From NCBI GenBank assembly GCA_023205875.1, contig CP060771.1, positions 248,001-312,000 of the forward strand: a DNA stretch of 64,000 nucleotides, read 5' to 3'. The position numbers and the translations under genes are program-made. Positions 33,676 to 42,857 of the stretch are shown here, one piece after another (within the stretch, counting starts at the first letter, position 1; every line of letters starts with the position of its first letter). The notes under the pieces are model-generated. The model did no database searches. It was given only the letters and a program-made list of their open reading frames with translations, and was not told the DNA's origin. The DNA comes from Chloropicon primus. Its lineage: Eukaryota > Chlorophyta > Chloropicophyceae > Chloropicales > Chloropicaceae.

Positions 33676-36102
33676 TTATTTATCCCTGCCACCTCCTTTT
33701 GCCTTTCTCTTGTTGCTTAGTTTTATGCTGCTGGTGACGCTTTTCTTAGACTTGTTGTGCCCTCTGGGAGGACCGGAACTGGAGCCCTTCCTCTTGAGGT
33801 GGTCCCTGTACTGCTCCTTCTTCTTGCGCATCTTCCTGATCTCGCCCGCCGACCGAAGCTCGCTCCTCGCGTTCGAGTTCGCGACCTCCTTGGCGTGCCT
33901 CAACCCGAACTTTCTCTTGCTGGCCAGGGAAGTGTACGAAGACTGATTTGCTCGGCCGTCGGAATCAACTCCTTCCGATATGCTCGTCTTCGAAGTCTTC
34001 CTCCATTTGTTGTACAAGTCTCCCTTGGAGACCTCCACCCTCTTCCCACTCTCGTTCTTGAAAACACGCTTTCTCTTGTTCTTCTCCTCACCCTCCCTCA
34101 GGTGCACGTACTTCTTCTGCTTCGCGTCCCAGTAGTGCACCTTGCGGTTCTTGTTCATCTCCGACTCGTCCTCTCCGGTCATGTCCATGACAATGTCAGC
34201 AAACGAGGTCCCGGCAAACTTGTTCCCGTTAGAGCAACCCACGTCCGCGTGCTTGTTCGGTGGCTGGCTCGAAACGAAGTGAGACGAGTCCCTGAAATCG
34301 CTGTGAAAATTGTAGCTGGTCCCCTCTCCCGCCGTATCCATGTCGAGCTCGTCCAGCAAGCTCATCTTCTTCCTTGCCCTCTTGGATGCCGCCTTTTCCT
34401 TGCCTCCGTCCTCCTCCTCTGCCTCCTCCTTGTCCTCGGACGGCTCTGGCTCCTGGTTCTTTGTCTTTGTCTTCTCGATGTACTTGTCGTGGTGCCTCCT
34501 CTTCACCGTCATGAAGTCGCCTCCATTCGCCGCCGCTTGGCTGCGTTGGGTGTCTCCCTCAAGAATCGTTCGGTTGGGTCTGAACGTCTTCAGCATGTTC
34601 TGGTACTCGATCAGGGAGGCTTCGGCCTTGCCATCCCCAGAAATGAAGTTGAACAGGAACGGGTGCACGCTCTCCTTGTCCATCGCCTTGACCCGGCCAC
34701 AAGACTCCGCGCTTGCTCCTTGGCGCGACTTGAGGTACTGCTTGTACCCGCGGTTCGCAGTCTGCATCATGTTCTGCACGTCCGCGTCTTCCAACTTCAG
34801 CTTGAGGTACTCGAAGGCCGAGTCCAACACGCTCTGAGGAAACCTTCCAAAATAAGTAACTTCCTTGGACGAGAGCTCCTCGTCTCCGACGTCCTTCGTG
34901 CAGGGCTGCAACTTCCTTGCCAGGAACATGTGGAGATCCATCACGTAAGGCAGCTCCCCATCGTGCGTGACGAGCGAGAAGGCACACCCCGTCCTGCCCG
35001 CCCTGGCCGCCCTTCCCACCCGATGCACGAAGAGCTTTGGCCTCGCAGGAAAGTCGTAGTTGACAACGTTGTTAATCAGAGGGATGTCCACGCCCCTCGC
35101 TGCGACGTCTGTGACGACGAGGAGGTTCACCGAGCCGTTCCTAAAGGCGTTGATGTTGATGGTCCTGGCGGTTTGGTCCATGGACCCGTGGATGCCGTTG
35201 GCCTTCAAACCGCTGTCCCTGAAAATTTTCGTGATGAGCTCCACGTGGTGCTTGGTGGACACGAACACGATCGTCGACTCTTCGGAGGAAATGACCTCCT
35301 TGACGAGGAAAAGCAGAGCTCCGAGCTTTTCCCCGGACGAAACCGTGAAGAACCTCATCTCCAAGTCGTCCGATATTCTGCTCTCCGAGTCCAGCCGGAC
35401 CAGCTGGGGGTCCTTTAGGCCCGCGCTGGCGAATTCTGCCACCATAGCCGGCATAGTCGCCGAGAACAGAAGGCACTGCTTGCTCTCGTGCAGGCTCCTG
35501 AATATCCTCTTCACCTGGTCACTGAACCCGAGCTCAAACATCCTGTCCGCCTCGTCGATAACGACCATCCTCACGCTCTTCAAGTTGAAGCCATCGATCT
35601 CATCCATGTGATGGATCAGCCTTCCAGGAGTCGCGATGAGAACGTCAGGGTTGTCCGCGAGCTGAGCAAACTGCTCCTGCATCGAGTCACCTCCAATCAG
35701 CAAAGCAGCACGAAGGTCCGTGTACTTTCCAAAGTCCTCGGCAAACTTGAACGTTTGCATCGTCAGCTCCCTCGTCGGCGATAAGATCAGCGCCCGAGGC
35801 CCGGCCCCCGAGGTGTCGTGCTCCTTCAAACGATTCAGCACCGGAAGCATGAACGCAGCAGTCTTTCCCGAACCTGTTCTGCTCATGGCGACCACGTCGT
35901 GGCCCGCCTTCGCCAAAGGTATGGCCTTCCTCTGTATCGGCGTGGGAAGTCTGTAACCCTTTCGCTTCACCGCACGAAGGATGTCAGGCAAGAGGTTCAT
36001 GTTCTCGAACGTGCCGATGCCTCCGCGCCACTTCCCCTTCTTCCCTCCTCCTCCGCCACCGCCCTTCCCTTTGTCCTGAGGTGCCATCCTGCAGCCCTGC
36101 AT
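33676..36102 (-). CDS. DBP10: DEAD-box RNA helicase DDX54/Dbp10
   Basis: A nucleolar helicase for 60S ribosomal subunit assembly. Single exon, 808 residues from ATG 36102 (a second ATG lies at 36087). Q-motif region GTFENMNLLPDILRAVKRKG with TPIQ; motif I AMSRTGSGKT (72-81); Ia PTREL; II DEAD (183-186) in the family-typical DEADRMFELGF; III SAT (214-216); then VTDVAARGVDIP and HRVGRAARAGRTG. The C-terminal third is highly charged, with a DBP10CT-like stretch (HYWDAKQKKYVHLREGE, KGDLYNKWRKT) and the Lys/Arg-rich end RHAKEVANSNARSELRSAGE, typical of DDX54. No introns. Confidence 0.93.
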   Translation of the reverse strand: MQGCRMAPQDKGKGGGGGGGKKGKWRGGIGTFENMNLLPDILRAVKRKGYRLPTPIQRKAIPLAKAGHDVVAMSRTGSGKTAAFMLPVLNRLKEHDTSGAGPRALILSPTRELTMQTFKFAEDFGKYTDLRAALLIGGDSMQEQFAQLADNPDVLIATPGRLIHHMDEIDGFNLKSVRMVVIDEADRMFELGFSDQVKRIFRSLHESKQCLLFSATMPAMVAEFASAGLKDPQLVRLDSESRISDDLEMRFFTVSSGEKLGALLFLVKEVISSEESTIVFVSTKHHVELITKIFRDSGLKANGIHGSMDQTARTININAFRNGSVNLLVVTDVAARGVDIPLINNVVNYDFPARPKLFVHRVGRAARAGRTGCAFSLVTHDGELPYVMDLHMFLARKLQPCTKDVGDEELSSKEVTYFGRFPQSVLDSAFEYLKLKLEDADVQNMMQTANRGYKQYLKSRQGASAESCGRVKAMDKESVHPFLFNFISGDGKAEASLIEYQNMLKTFRPNRTILEGDTQRSQAAANGGDFMTVKRRHHDKYIEKTKTKNQEPEPSEDKEEAEEEDGGKEKAASKRARKKMSLLDELDMDTAGEGTSYNFHSDFRDSSHFVSSQPPNKHADVGCSNGNKFAGTSFADIVMDMTGEDESEMNKNRKVHYWDAKQKKYVHLREGEEKNKRKRVFKNESGKRVEVSKGDLYNKWRKTSKTSISEGVDSDGRANQSSYTSLASKRKFGLRHAKEVANSNARSELRSAGEIRKMRKKKEQYRDHLKRKGSSSGPPRGHNKSKKSVTSSIKLSNKRKAKGGGRDK

Positions 36103-36634
36103 CACCAATCACACAACAATGACTTGTTCGTATCAGCTTATTCCAAAGTCGTCTCTTTCCGCGTGAGGGGTCTCTGGAGAGAGGAAAGCGTAACGCACGC
36201 AGTGGTTGATCTCCCTTCCATTGCCACCCTCGTCCTCATCCTGAGCATCGTCCACAACCTCCTCTGAACTTACCTCTTCTCTCTCTCTCGTCTTCCTTTT
36301 TGTCTGCAGCCGCCGAGCGATCAAAACTGCTCGAGGAGGAGAGAGATGATGGTGATGATGGTGATGGTGATGGTGATGATGGCAAGGGGGGGATGGTAGG
36401 GACAGGTGGCAATTCATCATGCCTTCTGTCCCTCCCTCCTTCTGCATACTCTTTCCAAACAGTTTCTCTCACTTGCTGGTGAAGAAAGGAAGGTGATCGA
36501 TGGCAACGGGGGCGAAGCCAGGACGATGGCGATGACGAGGGGTGATGCCTCTTTGCTGCCTTCCGGTGCCCGTGGACAAACTTTGTCTACAAAAAGTCTT
36601 TACAAGGATAATAATGCAAAAGGGAAAATATATG
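36103..36634. other. Intergenic region between DDX54 and coiled-coil gene
   Basis: No gene is visible. It contains a dispersed-element copy (36160-36278) and a GATGGT-type minisatellite (36346-36395). Confidence 0.5.
36160..36278 (-). repeat. Dispersed GAGGTRAGT element, full-length copy
   Basis: Plus strand: GCGTGAGGGGTCTCTGGAGA, GAGGAAAGCGTAACGCACGC, AGTGG, a CTC-rich spacer, then GAACTTACCTC. On the minus strand it starts GAGGTAAGTTC and runs to the core over about 115 bp, upstream of the DDX54 start at 36102 with GAGGTAAGT in the same sense as that gene. Confidence 0.6.
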
Positions 36635-38491
36635 TTACGTCGTCAAGTAAGACTCCAGCTTCTTTTTGCTGGACTTCATCAGCTGCTCCTTTCTCAGAGT
36701 CATCAAGTTCTTGAGCTTGACCTTCTCCTGCAAGATAATCTCCTCGGCGATCTTGTCCGTCGTCCTGGCCTTGGGCATGTCCAGGCTCTCTTCCTTGAGG
36801 AGCTGGTACACTTGCCTCTCCACCTCCTCCATGGTCTTCTGAGCGTCAAGCTGCCCCAGCAGCTCGAGCTCGCCCTCCTCCTTCGGGTCAGACCTTACGG
36901 GGCTGCTGTAGGTCTCGGCAAACGGCAGAGGAGTGTTGTTCATGGGGGTGTAGAACGCCTCGTAAGCGTCTGTCACAGACCCAGCATCACTCCGAGGGCT
37001 GCCGTCCCTGCGATGATGTGCGTGCTTGGGTTTCCTCGACGGTCGTCCGACATCAGGCGTGGCTTCCTTGAACATCAAGTACTTCTCCTGGTACCCCGCC
37101 CTCGTCTTCTTCTCGGTCCTCAAATCGCGCTGAAGGTCGTCCACCTCGCACTCCATGTCCAGGACCTTCAAAGTCAGCGCCTTGTTCTCCGCTACGAGCG
37201 ATTGGTTTTTCGCCTGCGTCTCATCCATCCTTTGCTTTTGAGTGCTCCGCCACTCGGACAAAGTTCCTTGCAGGGCGTGAAGAATGAGTTGAGAGTTCTC
37301 CAGCTGCTTCTTGATCCTCGAAACTTCCATCTTCAAGCTCTTCACGTCCCTCACCGCACCTGTCGCGATCGCGGAGAACTCCTCGAAGGACTGCTTCGAC
37401 GTTCCGAGAATCTCCTCAAGGAGGTCGCTGATGCCGACGTCGCCCAGGCCAACCAAGTTCCTCTCCATGCTGTCGACCACGAAGTTGAGCTCCGTGTTCT
37501 CCTGGCCTACCCTCGCGATGAGCTCGCCCTTGGAAGCCAACTCGGTCTCCAGCTGCTTGTTCCTTTGGCGAAGGTCTGAGGATGTCACCTCAAGGTCCCT
37601 CTCCAGCTGCTCCTTCTCTCCACTCAACTTGGTGATCTGGCTCCTGCTCGTGCCCTCCATCATCGAGCACTGCCTCTGCAAGTTCTCAATCTCCAAGCTG
37701 AGGGACTTGAAGTGCTTCTCGTACTTGATCTTCAGCTCCTGGGAGGCGGACTCGAACGCGCGCTGCTCCTTCTGATGGAGGCCTTCCTGCATGTCGTACT
37801 TCTCCTTCACTTCGACGTACTTGAACCTCATCTCCTCAAGCTCGGTCTCCCTCTCGTACTTTTGGTACTCGATCGCGAGCCTCTCCGCATCGATGAGGTC
37901 GTTGGCGTTCTGCAACTTCTCGCAAATTGTGCGCTGGTTGCGCAGGAGGCGCTCTGCCTTGCCCGACTCGCACTTCTCCGCGATCCCGTCCACGAGCAGG
38001 TGAGTGATGCACGAGCACAGCTCGAATGCACTCTCCCTGGCTTGCCTTCGGTGAGATTCCCTGAGAAGCTCGTTCGTTCTCTCCAGGGACACCACTGCAT
38101 TGTGCAACTCTTTCTCCTTTGCGTTCAATCGAGCCCTCTCAATCACGTTGTACAGCTTCGCTTCGAGCTCGTCCCTGGGTTTGTCCTCGTCGTCCGCTCG
38201 CCCTGCCTCCGTCAACTCCACCTTCACCACGGCCTCGCTTTCTTCCACGAGGTCAACCCTCACCTCAGACGTAGTAACGGGAGAATCTTCCACTGTCATG
38301 CCTCTCCTCTCCTCCTCCACCACCACCTCCTCCTCCACCTCCTCCGCGTTCACCGGTGCCGAGGTCGTAGGGGTTCCGCATTCCTCTTCTGCCTTCTCCT
38401 TCTCCTTGATCGGGGGACTCTTGATGGACTCGTAGTTGTTCCCGCCCTCCACACGTCCCTCCGCTTGCTTGCTCGGCCCACAGTTCCCCAT
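36635..38491 (-). CDS. N-myristoylated coiled-coil protein, unknown
   Basis: ATG 38491 opens MGNCGPSKQAEGRVEGG, a textbook N-myristoylation site (Gly2, Ser7) with Cys4 available for palmitoylation; the frame is open further but without ATG. 618 residues. Residues ~20-110 are acidic and low-complexity. From about 120 to 470 the sequence is almost entirely heptad-rich coiled coil (ERARLNAKEKELHNAVVSLE, YQKYERETELEEMRFKYVEV, SRSQITKLSGEKEQLERDLE, RQRNKQLETELASKGELIAR). A Ser/His/Arg-rich hinge (PSRKPKHAHHRRDGSPRSD) and a shorter helical C-terminus follow. A membrane-anchored scaffold or tether is inferred. No family is recognised, though flagellar and basal-body coiled-coil proteins look similar in composition. 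Confidence 0.68.
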   Translation of the reverse strand: MGNCGPSKQAEGRVEGGNNYESIKSPPIKEKEKAEEECGTPTTSAPVNAEEVEEEVVVEEERRGMTVEDSPVTTSEVRVDLVEESEAVVKVELTEAGRADDEDKPRDELEAKLYNVIERARLNAKEKELHNAVVSLERTNELLRESHRRQARESAFELCSCITHLLVDGIAEKCESGKAERLLRNQRTICEKLQNANDLIDAERLAIEYQKYERETELEEMRFKYVEVKEKYDMQEGLHQKEQRAFESASQELKIKYEKHFKSLSLEIENLQRQCSMMEGTSRSQITKLSGEKEQLERDLEVTSSDLRQRNKQLETELASKGELIARVGQENTELNFVVDSMERNLVGLGDVGISDLLEEILGTSKQSFEEFSAIATGAVRDVKSLKMEVSRIKKQLENSQLILHALQGTLSEWRSTQKQRMDETQAKNQSLVAENKALTLKVLDMECEVDDLQRDLRTEKKTRAGYQEKYLMFKEATPDVGRPSRKPKHAHHRRDGSPRSDAGSVTDAYEAFYTPMNNTPLPFAETYSSPVRSDPKEEGELELLGQLDAQKTMEEVERQVYQLLKEESLDMPKARTTDKIAEEIILQEKVKLKNLMTLRKEQLMKSSKKKLESYLTT

Positions 38492-39427
38492 CGTCCAAGC
38501 ACCTTCCTCAGTCACCTCCACCCCTCTCCCTCTCTGTCTCTCTCAAGCAGGAGCCCAGAACCTTTGGGCACCAAGAGTCTATCCGCAGGACGTCGGAGGG
38601 ATCAACCGAGGGTCACCAATCGAATGATATCTATACGCTCGTTCTCATGTGCAGCAAAGTAACCTCTCGCTCTGCCGCTACCTCGACTTTGCCTTGGCCT
38701 CCCTCACTCCTGTGTCCAGGTGTCTGCAAGAACAAGGCAAAGACAACCCAAGTTTCAGTCCAAGGTCCAGTCTTTCAGTCAGTCAATCCTTTCAAGCGAG
38801 CGCACACCGAAAGATGAAGACACGTGACGTCCACCTGTTGCTCTCCATCGCGTCACAAGCCTCGTCCTCGTCCTCCACAGTGTCTCAACCCACGTGTGTC
38901 ACAGCCAGGAACAAGGCAAAGGCGACCCAATTCATTGTCTTCCATCGTCAACACTTGGCCAAACTCGACAAGTGAGGGCATTTTCGAAAGCGCAAGAGAC
39001 AACGGTTCCATCTGTTTGCCTCTCCTTCGTCATTGTCTTCGTTCTGGTCGTCATTACCGACGTCACTTACCTCCCTCCCGGTCCTCCTGGGTTCAACTGT
39101 CCATGGGGTCAATTGAAGGGGCGGCTCGAAGGAGAGAACCAAACGACGGAGGTACGCGAGCGCGAGCGAGGACACGACGACGCGGGCGTCGCAATTTCGG
39201 GACGAGGAGGAGGAGAAGGAAGAGACGCAACGCTACGAGACGCAACGTAACGCAGCACTCCTCCTCCTCCTCCTCCTCTTCCCCCAATTCTGCTTTGCTT
39301 CGAGGAAGGGAAAGGGAACGAAGGGCATGAAGAAGAAACCTGACTCGATTCTCATTCTTTTTCTTCTTCTTCTTTTGTTTTGCCCAGAGAGGAGAGGGTT
39401 TCGTGAGGTGATAGAGAGGAGGCAATC
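38492..39427. other. 0.9-kb region upstream of QCR7
   Basis: No gene was found. One complete dispersed-element copy (38969-39072). GTAACG at 39247 lies about 180 bp before the QCR7 ATG. A CTC run (39258-39280) and a TTC run (39356-39374) are also present. Confidence 0.5.
38969..39072 (-). repeat. Dispersed GAGGTRAGT element, full-length copy
   Basis: Plus strand: CAAGTGAGGGCATTTTCGAA, AGCGCAAGAGACAACGGTTC, CATCTG, then a CTTCGTC-rich spacer and CGTCACTTACCTC. The minus strand starts GAGGTAAGTGACG. The span is 104 bp. Confidence 0.65.
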
Positions 39428-40006
39428 ATGTCGAAGGTGAGTGCAGCTTCCTCGTCCTCGCCCTCGTCCTTGGAGGATGCCCGAGCAAAGGAGAGAGAGA
39501 GAAGAGGCCTCCTCTCTTTTTTTTTTTCTTCTTCCTTGAGGGTTGCCAACTGACCCGTGGTTTGGTTTCGTCCATTGCTTCGCTTTGTTCTGCTCCTCGC
39601 TTTCCTTCTCTCTCTCTCTCTCTCTCTATGTGTGTGTGTGTGTCAGGTGTTCGGTGCTCTGATGGAGCCTTTTCATAGAGTCGTGGGTGGCTGGTACAGG
39701 AAGCAGGTGCAGAAGGAGCTCGTCAAGTACGGCTTGAGGTACGACGACTTGCTTGACCCCAAGATGAACTTGGACGTCAAGGAGGCTTTGAACCGTCTGC
39801 CTCAGAGAGAGGTTGACCTTAGGAACCAGAGGATCAAGCGTGCGGTTGATCTGTCCTTCAAGCACGCGTCACTCTCGTCGGAGATGCAAAAGCAGCAAAC
39901 TCCATTTAACTTTTACTTGAAGCCAATGGTGGAGAGGATCGAGGCTGAGAACGCCGAGAGGGCTGAGTTGGGAACGGGTAAGCCATACGATAGACAGATC
40001 CCTTGA
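39428..40006 (+). CDS. QCR7: Cytochrome bc1 complex subunit 7 (QCR7/UQCRB)
   Basis: A matrix-side accessory subunit of respiratory complex III. Exon 1 (39428-39436) encodes only MSK; exon 2 is 39647-40006; together 122 residues, the usual family length. The 210-bp intron ends in a composite (CT)n(GT)n tract and TGTCAG. Family features: WYRKQVQKELVKYGLRYDDL, NLDVKEALNRLPQREVDLRN, RIKRAVDLSFKHASL, and the NFYLKPMVERIEAEN end, all matching UQCRB (RYDD/YEDxDVKEAIRRLP... RIKRALDL... FYLEPYL). No cleavable presequence is expected in this family. The three-codon first exon is the notable feature. Confidence 0.92.
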
Positions 40007-40506
40007 TTGTTTTTGTTGTGGCAACACACACACACACACACACAGATATAGTAAAAAAAGAAGCTGCTAGTTCATATACACCAAGCTTATCATCGGCATC
40101 AGCACCGTTGCCGCGGGGCGCTTTGTCTCTCTGCTACGGGGTTGCTGTGAGCCTGCGGCACCTCTTGCAATTGGTGGGGCAGGTGGCCAGACAGAGGAAG
40201 AACGAGCGGGGGAGAGGTTTCGTGCCCCTCTTCTCCTCGTCGCTCACTTTGGCCCTTCACCACCATCACCATTCTCTCCCTTGTGCCTTGGGGAAATCGT
40301 GGTGGAAGAAGTGACGAACTTAAATCACCTCGGAGGATTGATCCTTGTCCCTCGCTACCCTTCACCATCCATCCACCCACCACCTCCCTCTCTCGTATCC
40401 CTCTTCGTCCAGAGGCGTTCAGCCGCCACTCCCTCGAGAGAAGGCGATCGATTGGTGTCGCGTCACGGAGCAGCGAGCGGTACCCTTAGGACACGGAGGA
40501 GAAAGC
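40007..40506. other. Intergenic region between QCR7 and eRF3
   Basis: A (CA)n tract (40024-40043) follows the QCR7 stop. No gene is visible; short open frames in the rest show no family. The eRF3 leader before ATG 40507 is GC-rich and unremarkable. Confidence 0.45.
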
Positions 40507-42198
40507 ATGAGCGAGAGCTGGGAGGACAAGGCGGAAGACAACCCACCGCAACCTGGCGGTGGAGATGGAAACACAGCACCGAACTTCAAGTTCAACGCCA
40601 ACGCTGCATCATTTAGTTTTAATCCTTCCGCAACTTCCTTCACCCCTCCAGGTGGAGCGAAGAAGGAGCCAGAAGCTGAGGTGGTGAAAGAAGTTGTACC
40701 GAAGGCCAGCGTCGTAACGGCTGCTCCTGCCGTTACGGAGGCGAAGAAGCCGCCGCCACAAACAACGGCATCGCCTGTGGTGAGGGAGAAGGCATCCAAG
40801 TCCAAGAGTTCTGGACCCAAGCAGAGCAGCAAAGCGAAGGAGGAAGCCGAGAAGAAGCTCCTGGAGGAGTTCAAAGCTCTCGGGAAGCAGAAGGAGCACG
40901 TCAACATCGTTTTCATCGGCCACGTGGATGCCGGAAAGTCCACGCTCGGTGGCCAGATTCTTTTCCTGACTGGGAATGTGGATGACAGGACCATCCAAAA
41001 GTATGAGAGGGAGGCCAAGGAGAAGAACAGGGACAGTTGGTACATGGCTTACATCATGGATACCAACGATGAGGAGAGGGCCAAGGGTAAGACGGTTGAG
41101 GTTGGCCGTGCCAACTTCGAGACGGAGAGGAAGAGGTACACCATATTGGACGCGCCCGGGCACAAGAACTATGTGCCGAACATGATCGGAGGAGCCTCTC
41201 AGGCTGATATTGGTGTCCTCGTGATTGCTGCGCGTAAGGGAGAGTTCGAGACTGGTTTTGAGAGGGGCGGGCAGACGAGAGAGCACGCCCAGCTGGCGAA
41301 GACCCTCGGAGTCACCAAGCTCATCGTGGTCGTGAACAAGATGGACGAGCCGAACATCTTGGAGGACGGAAAGTGGAGCAAGGCTCGGTACGACGAGATC
41401 CTCTCCAAGCTCTCGCCCTTCCTCAAGTCTTGCGGTTACAACATGAAGAAGGACGTCGTTTTCGTGCCGATCTCGGCGTACACCGGCGAGAACATTAAGG
41501 AGGCGGTGTCGAAAGAGAACTGTCCCTGGTGGGACAAGGGTCCGCTCTTCGACGTCATCGACAACTTGCAGCCCATTGATAGGCTGGACGACAGGCCCTT
41601 TAGAATGCCCGTCATGGACAAGTACAGCGATGGTGGCGCCATGGTGATGGGAAAGATCGAAGCGGGTGTGGCTGGCGTCAGCACCGAGCTGATGATGATG
41701 CCCAACAGGGTGCCTTGCAAGGTCCAGCAGCTTTTTAGGGACGAGGTGGAGGTCGACATGTGCGGCCCGGGGGAGAACCTGAGGGTGAAGCTCTCGGGAA
41801 TCGACGAGAAGGAGGTCCAGCCAGGCTTTGTATTATGTAGCATTGCGAGCCCAATACCGGTGGTGACCAAGTTCGAGGCACAGATCGCGACCCTCGAGCT
41901 GTTGGAGCACAAGGCCATCTTCACCGCGGGGTACAAGGCGGTGGTTCACTTGCATTCCATCGTGGAGGAGTGCGAGGTGCTGCAGTTGCTGTTCGAGATT
42001 GACCCGAGGAGCAAGGAGAAGAAGAAGACAAAGTTCGTGAAGAGCGGAAAGCTCGTTGTCGCCAGGCTCCAGACGACGAGGCCCATCCCGCTGGAAAAGT
42101 TCGGGGACGTGCCTCAACTTGGCAGGTTCACTCTGAGAGACGAGGGAAAGACCATCGCTATCGGCAAGGTCACCAAGCTCCCCAAGAGTCAAATATAA
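40507..42198 (+). CDS. eRF3: Eukaryotic release factor 3 (eRF3/SUP35)
   Basis: A translation-termination GTPase that works with eRF1. Single exon, 563 residues. The short N-terminus holds two overlapping PAM2-like motifs (FNANAASFSFNPSATSFTP) for poly(A)-binding protein, then an Ala/Lys-rich spacer. GTPase motifs: G1 GHVDAGKST (~138), G3 DAPGHKNYVPNMIGGASQAD (~215), G4 NKMDEPN (~277). The switch block RERAKGKTVEVGRANFETE type (EERAKGKTVEVGRANFETER) is characteristic of eRF3 and differs from EF-1alpha (KERERGITID). Domains 2 and 3 follow (PFRMPVMDKYSDGGAMVMGK ... LRDEGKTIAIGKVTKL). The N-domain is much shorter than in yeast Sup35 and not prion-like. Confidence 0.95.
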   Translation: MSESWEDKAEDNPPQPGGGDGNTAPNFKFNANAASFSFNPSATSFTPPGGAKKEPEAEVVKEVVPKASVVTAAPAVTEAKKPPPQTTASPVVREKASKSKSSGPKQSSKAKEEAEKKLLEEFKALGKQKEHVNIVFIGHVDAGKSTLGGQILFLTGNVDDRTIQKYEREAKEKNRDSWYMAYIMDTNDEERAKGKTVEVGRANFETERKRYTILDAPGHKNYVPNMIGGASQADIGVLVIAARKGEFETGFERGGQTREHAQLAKTLGVTKLIVVVNKMDEPNILEDGKWSKARYDEILSKLSPFLKSCGYNMKKDVVFVPISAYTGENIKEAVSKENCPWWDKGPLFDVIDNLQPIDRLDDRPFRMPVMDKYSDGGAMVMGKIEAGVAGVSTELMMMPNRVPCKVQQLFRDEVEVDMCGPGENLRVKLSGIDEKEVQPGFVLCSIASPIPVVTKFEAQIATLELLEHKAIFTAGYKAVVHLHSIVEECEVLQLLFEIDPRSKEKKKTKFVKSGKLVVARLQTTRPIPLEKFGDVPQLGRFTLRDEGKTIAIGKVTKLPKSQI

Positions 42199-42857
42199 TA
42201 AAATACCATTCCCCACAAGCGGCCTAAGCGCGAGGGCAGGCCCCTTTTCTTGTAATCCAATATCAAAACACCCTTTGTTCCAAAGTCCTCATTGTATGCA
42301 GACAGGCAACGTCGCCGTCGACGACGACAGCTTTGCTTGTCATGTAGACCAAACCAGCCAGACCAACACGGAAGAGAGAGAGAGAGAGAGGGATGGAGGG
42401 ACAACAGGCAAGGCAAGGCAAGGCAACGCAAGGCAAGGAAGAGCATCCTCCATGGGCATGTACAGAGAGAGGGTGCGTGCGTGAATGAGACGATCCCTGG
42501 GGTTCCATCATGGATGGAGAATTCGAGCAAAGGCGTTTCCAGGCAAGAACATAGACTCTGCTGGAGAGGAGTTTGAGGTACTTTTCTCTGTGACACGATC
42601 AGAGGGCGAGGGCTTGCGAATTCGTGAAAGGGCATCGCACAAGACGATTCTACATCTCTTGCTCTTTCTGCTGATCACTTGCTTGTACGATTTGACCCCG
42701 TGGGTCGTAAGATACGGCATATCTTGGCACCACTGGACTGCTCTGCAGGGCTGTAGCCTGCTCGACAACGCCATAGAGTTGGCGGGCAGTGCAACCTCGT
42801 CGCACAGGAAGACTCTTCATCCATTTCTCTCACTGTTGAGTCATCGTTGCTTGAACG
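42199..42857. other. Intergenic region upstream of kinase-aminotransferase fusion
   Basis: No gene is supported. It contains an AAGGC pentamer run (about 42408-42440), a GA tract, and one diverged dispersed-element copy (42573-42690). An open frame across 42485-42931 overlaps the true gene start in another frame and shows no family. Confidence 0.5.
42573..42690 (+). repeat. Dispersed GAGGTRAGT element, diverged copy
   Basis: TTTGAGGTACTTTTCTCTG at the proximal end, then GGCATCGCACAAGACGATTC, TACATCTCTTGCTCTTTCTG and CTGATCACTTGC. It aligns with tandem unit 2 at 27746 (GGCACAAGACGATTCCTCAT, CTCTTGAGCG, GGTCACTCG). The core CCCTC is not kept. It lies about 170 bp before ATG 42858. Confidence 0.5.

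Noticed and set aside
33757-35418. 553-codon plus-strand open frame under DDX54
   Set aside because: Shadow of the helicase gene, with no family features.
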